Origin: Pseudomaricurvus hydrocarbonicus
GTDB lineage: Bacteria > Pseudomonadota > Gammaproteobacteria > Pseudomonadales > Cellvibrionaceae
NCBI RefSeq assembly: GCF_011602365.1
Contig: NZ_JAAONZ010000019.1
Span: 1-64,000, forward strand
Length of the DNA stretch: 64,000 nt
Reading direction: 5' to 3'
Position numbers and translations under genes: made by a program
Part shown: positions 17,055-25,508 of the stretch, in pieces
How the letters are laid out: every line of letters starts with the position of its first letter
How positions within the stretch are numbered: position 1 is the first letter of the stretch
Notes under the pieces: generated by a model
Seen by the model: only the letters and a program-made list of their open reading frames with translations
What the model was told of the DNA's origin: nothing
Databases searched by the model: none

Positions 17055-17211
17055 AGCATCGCATCGTACGGCGGAGATTGTTACCCTCAAGGCAGCTGGC
17101 TACTCCCGGGCAACCATAGCCACCAAAACAGAGGGCAGCGTGAGCACAGTACAGTACAGCGCACTATTAAAAGGCACCCTGCGACCAAGGGTTCAGCCAC
17201 AGAAGAAATAA
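17044..17211 (+). CDS. Small helix-turn-helix protein
   Basis: 55-residue protein starting at an ATG inside the last codons of the recombinase gene. The segment AEIVTLKAAGYSRATIATKTEGSVSTVQ has the spacing of an HTH like that in resolvase C-termini. The overlap implies translational coupling. It is unrecognised; it could be a stand-alone DNA-binding partner or a decayed duplicate of the recombinase HTH. Confidence 0.55.
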   Translation: MTSKASHRTAEIVTLKAAGYSRATIATKTEGSVSTVQYSALLKGTLRPRVQPQKK

Positions 17212-17249
17212 TACACCTGAGCAATTGGTGACTTTTTTATTCCTACTTT

Positions 17250-17287
17250 ATTTAAATGCTAATGCCTCATTTAAATGCTAATGCCTC
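17250..17287. repeat. 19-bp tandem duplication
   Basis: ATTTAAATGCTAATGCCTC occurs twice in direct succession between two converging genes. Confidence 0.9.
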
Positions 17288-17309
17288 GCCAATCGACCAG
17301 TCAAAATTA

Positions 17310-18146
17310 CTAGCCACAATAAGCTTGGGCTTCTAGAACTGCCAAAGATGTCTTTAATTGACGTACCTGCCCCCACAAACGCTCTCTATCCTCAGTTGGC
17401 ATGACTTCATAATCGCCCTTAATGGAGCTAGTTTGTGAACAAACTAGGTTAACGAACTCATTGAGTTGCTCAGGGAAAATTATCTCTGTACAGCCCGGGA
17501 ATCGCATTTTCGGCCTAAATGTCACCTGCGACTTGAAGCTGGATTCCAACTGCAAAGCCAGTGCTCCATTTCTAAAGCACCACCAATAAATTAGATGAAA
17601 TTCGTATTTTTCCAAACGATCATATTCTTTACAGCGTTTTTCGGGCCAGTCATTGGATATGCCAAACTTAAAGCCTACGAACCTTTTCCTGCTATTTGGC
17701 GCTAGTCGATAAACTGCGAACAAATACAAGAAGCCCGGGTTTCGGGGTTCAAAGGACCTCTTCGGCCTGTAATACTGTTCCGGAGTAGAAAATGGGGGTA
17801 TACGCTTCGCCTTGTGTGGTCTGTAAACTCCGGCTGGCTTAAACTTCTGATTTTCATAAGCGCCCTCCCAGGGGCTCCCTTCACCTCTTGGCTCAAGGTT
17901 AATACACCCGCATGACTTGGTTTTGCCTGCTTTGAGATTAGCTGCGGCAGTTCGAATCAAGCCACCGCATTCACACTCGCAAAACCAGTAGTTATGAGAT
18001 TTTTCGCGGCCACCAAATTCAATCACCCGAAGCCGTCCAAAAAATCGTCCGCGCTGGTCAGAGAGCCTCTGGCGCCTAGTTTCTCTCGGGTAAAACACTT
18101 TGGAAGCGTCGAGCTCTTCCCTCGTAAACATCTTTGCCCTTGGCAT
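17310..18146 (-). CDS. Zinc-finger/GIY-YIG-like nuclease candidate
   Basis: 278 residues with two recognisable parts. At about 37-82, GRLRVIEF...YWFCECECGG...LKAGKTKSCGC matches the phage-type Cys module (CxCxCG...SCGC) often attached to HNH or AP2 homing nucleases. At about 139-205, FLYLFAVY, KFGISNDWPEKR and LQLESSF match the layout of GIY-YIG (T5orf172-like) nucleases, with likely catalytic Arg171 and Glu201, though Tyr and Gly of the signature have drifted. A helical tail ends the protein. It may be a homing-type or defence nuclease. The GC content is intermediate. Confidence 0.55.
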   Translation of the reverse strand: MPRAKMFTREELDASKVFYPRETRRQRLSDQRGRFFGRLRVIEFGGREKSHNYWFCECECGGLIRTAAANLKAGKTKSCGCINLEPRGEGSPWEGAYENQKFKPAGVYRPHKAKRIPPFSTPEQYYRPKRSFEPRNPGFLYLFAVYRLAPNSRKRFVGFKFGISNDWPEKRCKEYDRLEKYEFHLIYWWCFRNGALALQLESSFKSQVTFRPKMRFPGCTEIIFPEQLNEFVNLVCSQTSSIKGDYEVMPTEDRERLWGQVRQLKTSLAVLEAQAYCG

Positions 18147-18479
18147 GTCTAACTACAGCCTCCTTGCCTACGTGACTAGTTTTTATACATCTGATTAACA
18201 TTTACCTTGACGGGGAATTATACCAAGGCAAAATGAATGAACTATTAATGACACCAAGGTGTGACATCGGTGAATTGCCGGCAGACCCACGGAACACGGC
18301 CTAAAATGCCTTCTGGGAGGTTTAGCTTCAAGTCCTCTCATCGGCACTAATTCCAAGCAATTGCTATTAAAGACAATGACTTGCATCATAAGATCGAGTT
18401 CAACACCCGCCACTTTGTAAGGGAAGAGAAAGCCATCTTCGATGCACTCCCTCAATGAATATATGCACAGATCGTCTAC
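18147..18479. other. Intergenic DNA downstream of the integrase
   Basis: No gene is supported here. The part from about 18350 to 18470 resembles 11060-11150 (shared GACAAT, CGCCACTTT and GCCATCTTCGATG-type blocks), so both integrase copies brought the same flank. Confidence 0.4.
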
Positions 18480-19346
18480 TTATCTCGACAGATAAATAAC
18501 ACTAATCTGCTCCCGACTATGGCCCAACTCCCGACTGATCGTTAAACGTGCCTGATGATCCTTCTCTTTTTGCTCTGCATCCATATGCACAGCAGCAGGC
18601 CCACCATTAGCCGGAGCATTCCAGCCGGTCAGTTCTCGGTACCTTTCTTGGGCATAGGCGTGTCGCAAGCCATGCAACTTGGACAAACCTGCCATACTGG
18701 TTTGTCGTTCATAAACCCGTAATTGCTGAATGTAGTTTTTTGTGGCGGGAATTAATGCCCCACTTTTCGCCAGCTCATGCACTCGATCAAGAACCTCACG
18801 TTGATGCCGGGTGCGAATAGGAACCTCTCGCGGCCGCCCGCCCTTAGTCCACGAGGCTTTTAGGCACAGATGATCGCCCTTGTCCGCAAAACCGGGCATG
18901 AATTTGATCGCCTCTTCGCGCCGCAAGCCGAAGGCTCGCTGTAGCTCTAGACTAGCCTTTACATAAGGATCTTTGATTTTTGACAGTGACTCCTGAGACA
19001 GTTCTTGGGCTTTAGATAGCTGGCTCACCAAATTTCGATCTGGGATACCGTAAAACTCATTGGATCTGGCCACCACGTTACTGCGATTGACTTTTGCCGC
19101 CCACCATCGCAGACAGTTCATTCGATTTTTGATCGTCCCGACGGCCAAGTCCTCAGCACCCCAACGCTTTACTAGAGCGTCCACATGTTTCGGTTTGAGA
19201 GACCTGAGCCCCATGCGCCGATAGCCTAGCTCCTGGAGCTGATTGGCAATCAAATTTAAAATCTTTTCCCGGTTAGCCTGAGTGCTATAACTACCGTCGC
19301 GATTGTGAAAACAGAGTCTTTTCAGTTGGTAATTCAGATCTCGCAT
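18480..19346 (-). CDS. Tyrosine recombinase (Integrase_1-like)
   Basis: 288-residue site-specific recombinase. The N-terminal half is a SAM-like DNA-binding domain with the KPKHVDALVKRW and GTIKNRMNCLRWW segments of the phage integrase N-terminal family. The catalytic residues are Arg142 (FGLRREEAIKF), His225-x2-Arg228 (LHGLRHAY), His276 (ELGHSREQ) and Tyr285 (VIYLSR). All are present, so it may be active. This family often acts in integrative elements different from the P4 type, so the island may be composite. Confidence 0.88.
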   Translation of the reverse strand: MRDLNYQLKRLCFHNRDGSYSTQANREKILNLIANQLQELGYRRMGLRSLKPKHVDALVKRWGAEDLAVGTIKNRMNCLRWWAAKVNRSNVVARSNEFYGIPDRNLVSQLSKAQELSQESLSKIKDPYVKASLELQRAFGLRREEAIKFMPGFADKGDHLCLKASWTKGGRPREVPIRTRHQREVLDRVHELAKSGALIPATKNYIQQLRVYERQTSMAGLSKLHGLRHAYAQERYRELTGWNAPANGGPAAVHMDAEQKEKDHQARLTISRELGHSREQISVIYLSR

Positions 19347-20336
19347 AGTGTTTTCCTCTCGGTAAGTTTTGTTGGCTGACCACTGGCGTAAGCCAAGTGG
19401 TGACCGCTTTCGCGGTTAAAGCCTGGGGACACAACTCCCCTCCTGACATGCCTGGCCACAGGCGGCGCAGGTGATCCTCGTAGAAGTCAGCACTGCGCGA
19501 GAAATCGGGCTGTAAGCCCGTTACCAATGGTGAAAGACTCACCTCCTTTAATGTGTGGAAACATTGATCCACTGAGTTGAAAAAGCCGCTAAGTGACAGC
19601 ATGATTGAGGGAAATGATCACAGGCTAATGTTGAGCCCGTCGAACAACGTGAAAGACCTGTCCGGAAGACAGCAATCAGGAAGGTGGTGATTTGCTCAGA
19701 CACATCAACATCGAATGATCCCGATCCTGAAGGCCTCACAAAACACCTGTTTTTGAAGATGGACCCACAACTGTTAAAACGACTAAGTTGCTGCGCGTTT
19801 AAGGGCCCGACACGCTGATTTCCATTTTTACCAATTACGATGGCAAGGGTGGAATCCCTCATCCACATTACCGCTGTGGCCGCGTATGAAATCGGTTATC
19901 TGGGTACGGCACCTATAGTAATTGCACGGAACCCTGAATGTATTCCGAAAACCCTTCTACAGGCGCCGTGGTTATTGGGGTTGCCGCCCTCGTCACTACA
20001 CCACTTCGTTGTTGTAGTGACGAGAGAGGTCATATTCCGGTCGATACTGAATGCACTGTATTACTACGTTGCATTCCAATTCAGAAGGATTTAATCGATC
20101 AGGTTCCCGTGGAAACACTCTGGTGACAGTGGAACCAGCTCAACAAAAAAAGCACAACGCCCCGTGCATGTATATAGAGCTTCCCACTTCATAAATTGAA
20201 GGGGGTTAGCGTGTATTTTGCTTGTCGGCCTTCCTCGTAAGGCTCCCGCCACAACGGGACTTGGAGACGGTCATAACTTGCAAAACACTCGGATTAAAAA
20301 CGTTATTCACATGACGGAGGTATCTTGCACCAACAT
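19347..20336. other. About 1 kb between the two integrases without clear genes
   Basis: Short open frames exist on both strands, but none has recognisable domains, a ribosome site and a plausible composition together. A perfect 12-base inverted repeat at 19989-20024 is the only structure I can point to. The stretch could hold the recombination directionality region or an unrecognised RNA. Confidence 0.45.
19989..20024. repeat. Perfect 12-bp inverted repeat
   Basis: CTCGTCACTACA and its exact complement are separated by 12 bases. No T-run follows, so it is not a standard terminator; it could be an integrase or excisionase binding site. Confidence 0.7.
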
Positions 20337-21515
20337 TTATAATGTAAACCCCACCAAATAGTCTGCCCACTTCTGCATCATCTCTTTTCGTTGTGGCAGA
20401 TGCTTGGTCCGGTTATATGCCCGACCTAATGGGTCTTTTACCGCGTGTGCCAGTTGGTGCTCGATCCACTCTGGCGGAAAACCCAACTCCTCATCCAACA
20501 AAGTGCGCGCCATGGCGCGAAAGCCGTGGGCCGTCATCTGATCATTGGTATATCCCATGGTTCGCAAGGCGACTCGAACGCCGTTTTCTGACATGGGCCT
20601 GGTAGCAGACCTGGCCGATGGAAATACATAGGAGCTGCGTGCGGTGAAGGGCTCAAGCGCTCGCAAGGTGTCGATCGCCTGGGTTGGCAACGGGACGATA
20701 TGCTCGATATTAGTTTTGGTCACCGTGTAGCGCCATTCCGCCTTATCCCAGTCCAGCTGCTTCCACTTCATGGTGCGCATTTCACCGGGGCGCTGGAACA
20801 GCATGGCTGACAACAAAAGCGCCGTCTTAACGGCAGGCGTCCCTTGATAACAGTCGATAGCACGCATCAGGTCAGCCACACCGGCCGGATCGGTTATGGC
20901 CGCAAAGTGTTTGGTTTTGGGAGGGCGGAGAGCTCCGGCCAGATCACGGCTCGGGTCACTCATTAATTTGCCATTGCGGATGGCATAGCGAAAAACCTGG
21001 CTCGCCGTCTGCTTCGCTCTTTTGGCGGTTTCCAACAGCCCTCTGTCCTGTGCCCGGTAAAGCACCTGAAGCAACTCTGGTGGCGTTATGTCACCAATCG
21101 GCCTCGATCCCAGCCAAGGGAATAAGTGATTTTTGAGCAGATTCTGAGTGCGCTCGGTGTGGGTTACCGACCAATCTTGCCTGGCCACCTCAAACCAGGC
21201 CAGTGCAATCGACTCAAAAGTATCAGCCAAACGCATTTGCAGATTGTTCTTTTGGCTTTTCTTGAGCTCGCCAGGATCTTGTCCTGCGTCCAAGACGGAC
21301 TTGGCTGCTTGCGTCTTTTCACGCGCTTCTTTGAGGCTAACGATGGGGTACACCCCCAAGGCCAGTAATTTCTCTTTGCCGGCAAAGCGGTATTTAAGAC
21401 GCCAGTACTTAGCGCCGGTAGGCCGAACATCGACGTACAGTCCACCGGAGTCAGACAATTTGTAAGGCTTTTCGCGGGCTGCCGTGGCTTTGACTTGTTT
21501 GTCGCTTAATGCCAT
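20337..21515 (-). CDS. P4-family tyrosine integrase of island B
   Basis: 392-residue integrase with the order typical of P4-type island integrases: an N-terminal DUF4102 arm-binding domain (MALSDKQVKATAAREKPYKLSD, GGLYVDV), a SAM-like core-binding domain, and a catalytic domain with Arg (RPGEMRTMKW), the HGFRAMART His/Arg pair, and Tyr in RAYNRTKH. It starts about 185 bases from the 3' end of tRNA-Arg, the expected position for an integrase that inserted there. A dead fragment of a close relative lies at 11429-11778. Confidence 0.95.
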   Translation of the reverse strand: MALSDKQVKATAAREKPYKLSDSGGLYVDVRPTGAKYWRLKYRFAGKEKLLALGVYPIVSLKEAREKTQAAKSVLDAGQDPGELKKSQKNNLQMRLADTFESIALAWFEVARQDWSVTHTERTQNLLKNHLFPWLGSRPIGDITPPELLQVLYRAQDRGLLETAKRAKQTASQVFRYAIRNGKLMSDPSRDLAGALRPPKTKHFAAITDPAGVADLMRAIDCYQGTPAVKTALLLSAMLFQRPGEMRTMKWKQLDWDKAEWRYTVTKTNIEHIVPLPTQAIDTLRALEPFTARSSYVFPSARSATRPMSENGVRVALRTMGYTNDQMTAHGFRAMARTLLDEELGFPPEWIEHQLAHAVKDPLGRAYNRTKHLPQRKEMMQKWADYLVGFTL

Positions 21516-21640
21516 AACCTGCCTCTCTCACCCCGTTGGGGGTACAAGAACCGGAGGGTATGAAAATTACCCCCGTAAATACCCCCAAAATGTTCGGAAG
21601 TTGGGGTATCACACTGGATATCTTTAGAGAGAGTATAAAC

Positions 21641-21669
21641 GAAAAAGCCCGCACTGCTGCGGGCTTTCG
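21641..21669 (-). terminator. Terminator downstream of tRNA-Arg
   Basis: On the minus strand, AAAGCCCGCA and TGCGGGCTTT pair around a CTGC-type loop, followed by TTTTCG. It lies 31 bases past the tRNA 3' end. Confidence 0.85.
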
Positions 21670-21699
21670 GCCTGTTTTGGACAAATCAGGACTTTGATA

Positions 21700-21776
21700 T
21701 GGCGCACCCTAGAGGATTCGAACCTCTGACCTTTGCCTCCGGAGGGCAACGCTCTATCCAGCTGAGCTAAGGGTGC
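21700..21776 (-). tRNA. tRNA-Arg (anticodon CCG)
   Basis: 77-nt cloverleaf. The acceptor GCACCCT pairs with AGGGTGC. The D-arm has TAGCTCAGCTGGATAGAGC, the anticodon stem-loop is TGCCCTCCGGAGGCA with anticodon CCG, the T-loop is GGTTCGAATCC, and CCA is encoded. Its 3' end is the target of the neighbouring integrase and resembles the att-like sites at 12.15 and 3.70 kb. The integration has preserved an intact tRNA. Confidence 0.97.
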
Positions 21777-22134
21777 GGAACGCTTTTTAAAGCAGGCGCA
21801 ATGATACGCATCCACGCGGGCAGAGTCCATCCTCAAAACGCGAACAAATGGCGTTTTTTAAGATCCGCTAATCCTGGCGGCGGCAACCCCTTGGCCAGCG
21901 ATTTACACAAGGTTTATACCATAAGGGCGGCCGTACGCTCAGGCGTTGCGGACAAATTTTGACCGCTGCCGAGCCCTGATCGCTGTGCAGAGTGCGGCTG
22001 TGACAGTGCTACCCAATGGAGACCTCGACTCAATTTCGTTTCCGCTCAGGTTGAGTCAGACCAATATCCGTGCCAATCTAAGGTAAATGAAGAGTCAAAC
22101 TTCGACTCGTGACTGAAGGACGCCACCTATATAA
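21777..22134. promoter_or_regulatory. Upstream region of tRNA-Arg and tupBCA
   Basis: 358 bases without a gene, between divergent tRNA-Arg and tupB. They must hold both promoters. No riboswitch-like fold or strong dyad is apparent to me. GAAGGACG serves as the tupB ribosome site. Confidence 0.4.
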
Positions 22135-22830
22135 ATGGACGTTTTGGCTGAAGCCTTTCGACTGATCATCACACTGGACGAGGATTTATTCGAAATTCTC
22201 TGGCTGTCCATTCGTGTCAGTCTGATTGCACTGGTTATTTCCGTCACCCTCAGTTTACCGCTGGGAACCTATCTGGCGATCACGCAGTTCCCGGGGCGCA
22301 AATTCTGCATCCTGTTACTCAACGCCCTGATGGGCATGCCACCGGTAGTGGTGGGGTTGATGGTGTATATGCTGCTGTCACGGTCGGGACCCCTTGGCTT
22401 CCTGGGCCTGCTGTACACCCCCTCGGCCATGATCATCGCGCAAGTGGTGCTGATCACTCCGATCATCACCGCGCTGGCGATTCAGGTGATTGAAAATCTA
22501 CATCAAGAATACAGAGACACGTTTTGCTCGATGGGGGTCACCGGACGCCGTGCGGTAGCGGCCTATCTGGTGGATGCCCGCTATGCACTGACGACCTGTA
22601 TTCTCGCCGGCTTCGGCCGGGCCATTGCCGAGGTGGGCGCGGTCATCATCGTGGGCGGCAACATTGATCACCTGACCCGCGTCATGACCACCGCCATCGC
22701 GCTGGAAACGTCTAAAGGAAACCTGACCCTGGCCTTGAGCCTCGGCACCGTGTTGCTGGCGCTGTCATTGTTGGTCAATGCCCTGGTGATCGGCGTCCGC
22801 GAGTACGCCGGGAAGCGCCAATATGCCTAG
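22135..22830 (+). CDS. tupB: Tungstate ABC transporter permease
   Basis: 231-residue inner-membrane permease of a TupABC-type transporter that imports tungstate. Five to six hydrophobic segments are visible, and the loop with GMPPVVVGL and AEVGAVIIVGGNI is characteristic of Tup/Wtp permeases. It overlaps tupC by eight bases. Tungstate is preferred over molybdate in this family. The genes that follow make the pterin cofactor and a formate dehydrogenase, which fits W use. Confidence 0.9.
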   Translation: MDVLAEAFRLIITLDEDLFEILWLSIRVSLIALVISVTLSLPLGTYLAITQFPGRKFCILLLNALMGMPPVVVGLMVYMLLSRSGPLGFLGLLYTPSAMIIAQVVLITPIITALAIQVIENLHQEYRDTFCSMGVTGRRAVAAYLVDARYALTTCILAGFGRAIAEVGAVIIVGGNIDHLTRVMTTAIALETSKGNLTLALSLGTVLLALSLLVNALVIGVREYAGKRQYA

Positions 22831-23533
22831 CGCCCTGTTGCCGATTCGCATTAGCGATCTGCACCTCATCAAAGGGGGGCGGGCCGTGCTGGGGGGTGTA
22901 AATCTGGTCATTGAAGAACCCGGCATCACGGTAATTATGGGCCCAAACGGCGCCGGCAAGAGTTTGCTGCTGCGCTGTTTGCACGGACTGATCGAACCGG
23001 ATCAAGGGCAGATTACATTGGGTCACCGCCGCATAGCGGACTGTCGCAAGCAACAGGCCATGGTCTTTCAGCAACCGGTGCTGCTGCGCCGAACGGTACT
23101 GCAGAATTTATCATTTGCGGCCCCCGAGATCGCGAAAACCAACCCCCAACATTTGATGCACGCCCTGGAAGCCGTCAATTTGGCCGACCGGGCTGACCAA
23201 CCGGCGCGGATGCTGTCCGGGGGAGAGCAACAGCGACTGTCCCTGGCACGTGCGCTGTTGAGCCAACCGGCGCTATTGTTACTGGATGAAGCAACGGCCA
23301 GCATGGACCCCGCCTCGGTGTTGTTGATTGAATCCCTGGTCAGAGCCCAAAGTGCCCAGGGGACCAAGGTAATTTTAGTCAGTCACGATCAGGGGCAGGC
23401 CCGACGCCTGGCCAATGAAATCGTCTTTGTCTGCAATGGTCAGGTGGTCGAGCAAAGCCCGGCCAATCAATTTTTTACCGCCTCCCAAAACCCTGCAGCG
23501 AAAGCGTATTTGGCCGGAGAAATTCTGATTTAG
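22823..23533 (+). CDS. tupC: Tungstate ABC transporter ATP-binding protein
   Basis: 236-residue ATPase of the Tup transporter. Walker A is GPNGAGKS, the signature motif is LSGGEQQRLSLARAL, Walker B is LLLLDEATASMDP, and the switch His is in ILVSHDQGQ. The start overlaps tupB. There is no C-terminal TOBE-like domain, so it is shorter than ModC, consistent with TupC. Confidence 0.9.
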   Translation: MPSALLPIRISDLHLIKGGRAVLGGVNLVIEEPGITVIMGPNGAGKSLLLRCLHGLIEPDQGQITLGHRRIADCRKQQAMVFQQPVLLRRTVLQNLSFAAPEIAKTNPQHLMHALEAVNLADRADQPARMLSGGEQQRLSLARALLSQPALLLLDEATASMDPASVLLIESLVRAQSAQGTKVILVSHDQGQARRLANEIVFVCNGQVVEQSPANQFFTASQNPAAKAYLAGEILI

Positions 23534-23575
23534 AGCCGCCTCAAACTTACTTCACATTTAATTTAGAGGACCGCC

Positions 23576-24373
23576 ATGAAACACCTCATCATCATCGCTG
23601 CGTTAGCTCTAAGTGCCCACTCGCTGGCAGACAGCATCATTGTTCAGTCCACCACGTCGACCAAGAACAGTGGCCTGTATGACTACTTATTACCGATACT
23701 GACCAAGGCTACCGGTGTTCAGGTCCATGTTGTCGCGGTGGGCACGGGGCAGGCCATAAAAAATGCCATGCGCTGTGACGGCGATGTACTGCTGGTGCAC
23801 GCCAAGTCGGCGGAAGAAAAATTTGTCGCAGCGGGCTTCGGCGAATATCGCCGGGACCTCATGTACAACGACTTTGTGATCGTCGGCCCCCAGGCCGACC
23901 CGGCACGGGTGGCCGACGCCAGTGACGCCATCGATGCCCTGCGCCGCATCACACAAGCCGGGGCGAAATTTGCCTCGCGCGGCGACGATTCGGGGACCCA
24001 CAAAAAAGAACGCGCCCTGTGGCGGGAGGCGGCGATCAACCCTGACTCAGGATCCGGTCAATGGTACCTGGAAACCGGGAGCGGCATGGGCGCAACGCTG
24101 AACACCGGGGTGAGCCTCAGCGCCTATGTGCTGACCGACAGAGCCTCCTGGATCACCTTTGCCAACAAACAGGATGCCGTCATTGTCTTCGAGGGCGACC
24201 CAACCCTGTTTAACCAATATGGGGTGATTCCCGTGAGCGCGGATAAGTGCCCCAATGTGAACCGCGAGGCGACGCAAGCCTTTACCCAGTGGTTGTTGTC
24301 CGCAAGCGGGCAAGCTGCCATTGGCGCCTACCAGGTTGACGGCAAGCAGTTATTTTTCCCGAACGCCCACTGA
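23576..24373 (+). CDS. tupA: Periplasmic tungstate-binding protein
   Basis: 265-residue precursor with a signal peptide (MKHLIIIAALALSAHSLAD). The mature N-terminus has TTSTKNSGLYDYLLP, the TTSTxxSGL motif typical of TupA oxyanion binding. GDDSGTHKKERALW is another family block. It is the last gene of tupBCA, 42 bases after tupC. A tandem repeat follows the stop. Confidence 0.92.
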   Translation: MKHLIIIAALALSAHSLADSIIVQSTTSTKNSGLYDYLLPILTKATGVQVHVVAVGTGQAIKNAMRCDGDVLLVHAKSAEEKFVAAGFGEYRRDLMYNDFVIVGPQADPARVADASDAIDALRRITQAGAKFASRGDDSGTHKKERALWREAAINPDSGSGQWYLETGSGMGATLNTGVSLSAYVLTDRASWITFANKQDAVIVFEGDPTLFNQYGVIPVSADKCPNVNREATQAFTQWLLSASGQAAIGAYQVDGKQLFFPNAH

Positions 24374-24405
24374 GCGTTCAATGAACTGCCGGTGAGCTCG
24401 CCTTT

Positions 24406-24456
24406 ACATTGTCGGTGGCAATACATTGTCGGTGGCAATACATTGTCGGTGGCAAT
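24406..24456. repeat. Three perfect 17-bp tandem repeats after tupA
   Basis: ACATTGTCGGTGGCAAT occurs three times head to tail. Each unit has an ATTG/CAAT dyad. It begins 32 bases after the tupA stop. Confidence 0.95.
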
Positions 24457-24528
24457 CGCGGCCTCGACAACGACAACCAACTGTCTGCTAGACTCAAGTG
24501 AGCACATGCCCGAACGGGCTCTAACACT

Positions 24529-24560
24529 ATCGGGCTGTAACAACATCGGGCTGTAACAAT
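24529..24560. repeat. Two 16-bp tandem repeats abutting the fdhD start
   Basis: ATCGGGCTGTAACAA(C/T) occurs twice and ends one base before the fdhD ATG. It occupies the ribosome-binding region, and no normal Shine-Dalgarno is visible. Confidence 0.9.
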
Positions 24561-24561
24561 A

Positions 24562-25431
24562 ATGACAACGGCACCTCTGCTCCCCACCCCTACCGACCCC
24601 CGGCTTTCACGCACCGTAAAAGGTATTGATGAAAGCGGCCAACCGAAGTCGATCAGCGTGATCGAAGAGCGCCCGCTGACCATCTATTTGAACCGCCAGG
24701 AAATCGTCACGGCCATGACCATCGGCGATTACCCGGAGTATCTGGCGCTGGGCTTTCTGTTGAATCAAAGAATGCTGAGTGAGACCGACCAGGTCACCCG
24801 GATAGATGTCGACGCAGAGCTCGAAGTCGCGGTGGTCCGCACCGCCGGTGTCACCGATGTGGAGGACAAGCTGCACAAGAAAACCCGCACCTCGGGCTGC
24901 GCCATGGGCACCGTGTTTGGTGACATGATGGCCGGACTTGACGGGCTGTCATTGCCGGACACACCGGTGCACACCAGTACCTTTTACGATCTCTCCTACC
25001 AGATTAACCACACCCCCAGCCTGTATATGGAAACCGGGGCCATTCATGGCACCGCCCTGTGTCAGGGCCGTCAGATCCTGGCCTACATGGAGGATGTCGG
25101 ACGTCACAATGCGGTCGACAAAATCGCCGGCTGGATGCACTTAAAAGACGTACCGGCGGCCGATAAAGTCCTCTACACCACGGGCCGCCTGACCTCGGAA
25201 ATGGTGATCAAGACCGCACTGATGGGTATTCCGACCCTCATCAGCCGCTCAGGTTTTACCGCCTGGGGTGTCGATATTGCCCAGCAGGTTGGGCTGACGC
25301 TGATCGGACGGATGCGCGGCAAAAAATTCACCTGCCTCAGTGGTCAGCACCGTCTGGTGTTTGATCAAGACCTGTCGCTGGTGCCGGATGAGGACAGAAA
25401 AATGCAGCGCAAAAGTGCCCGGCATGACTGA
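24562..25431 (+). CDS. fdhD: Formate dehydrogenase sulfurtransferase FdhD
   Basis: 289-residue protein that delivers sulfur from IscS to the bis-MGD cofactor, needed for formate dehydrogenase activity. RPLTIYLN near the N-terminus, GRHNAVDKI and GRLTSEMVIK are FdhD blocks. The Cys loop reads TSGCAMGTVFGD: Cys113 is kept but the second Cys of the CxxC found in E. coli FdhD is absent. This looks like a subfamily trait rather than damage. The gene lies between tupBCA and mobA. Confidence 0.92.
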   Translation: MTTAPLLPTPTDPRLSRTVKGIDESGQPKSISVIEERPLTIYLNRQEIVTAMTIGDYPEYLALGFLLNQRMLSETDQVTRIDVDAELEVAVVRTAGVTDVEDKLHKKTRTSGCAMGTVFGDMMAGLDGLSLPDTPVHTSTFYDLSYQINHTPSLYMETGAIHGTALCQGRQILAYMEDVGRHNAVDKIAGWMHLKDVPAADKVLYTTGRLTSEMVIKTALMGIPTLISRSGFTAWGVDIAQQVGLTLIGRMRGKKFTCLSGQHRLVFDQDLSLVPDEDRKMQRKSARHD

Positions 25432-25436
25432 GCACA

Positions 25437-25476
25437 GGCAACATGATTGGGAAGCGGGCAACATGATTGAGACTGA
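25437..25476. repeat. Two-copy 20-bp tandem repeat after fdhD
   Basis: GGCAACATGATTG begins at 25437 and again at 25457, a period of 20 bases, just past the fdhD stop and before mobA. Confidence 0.8.
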
Positions 25477-25508
25477 GAATAACGCAGCCGGGCCGAGAGG
25501 AACGCCGC

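Noticed and set aside
18195-18455. 86-residue minus-strand frame
   Set aside because: Part of it matches non-coding integrase flank duplicated at 11.1 kb; no domain or ribosome site.
19291-19868. Two short minus-strand frames upstream of the Integrase_1 gene
   Set aside because: No domain, no ribosome site, unusual residue composition, and mutually overlapping frames; treated as non-coding.
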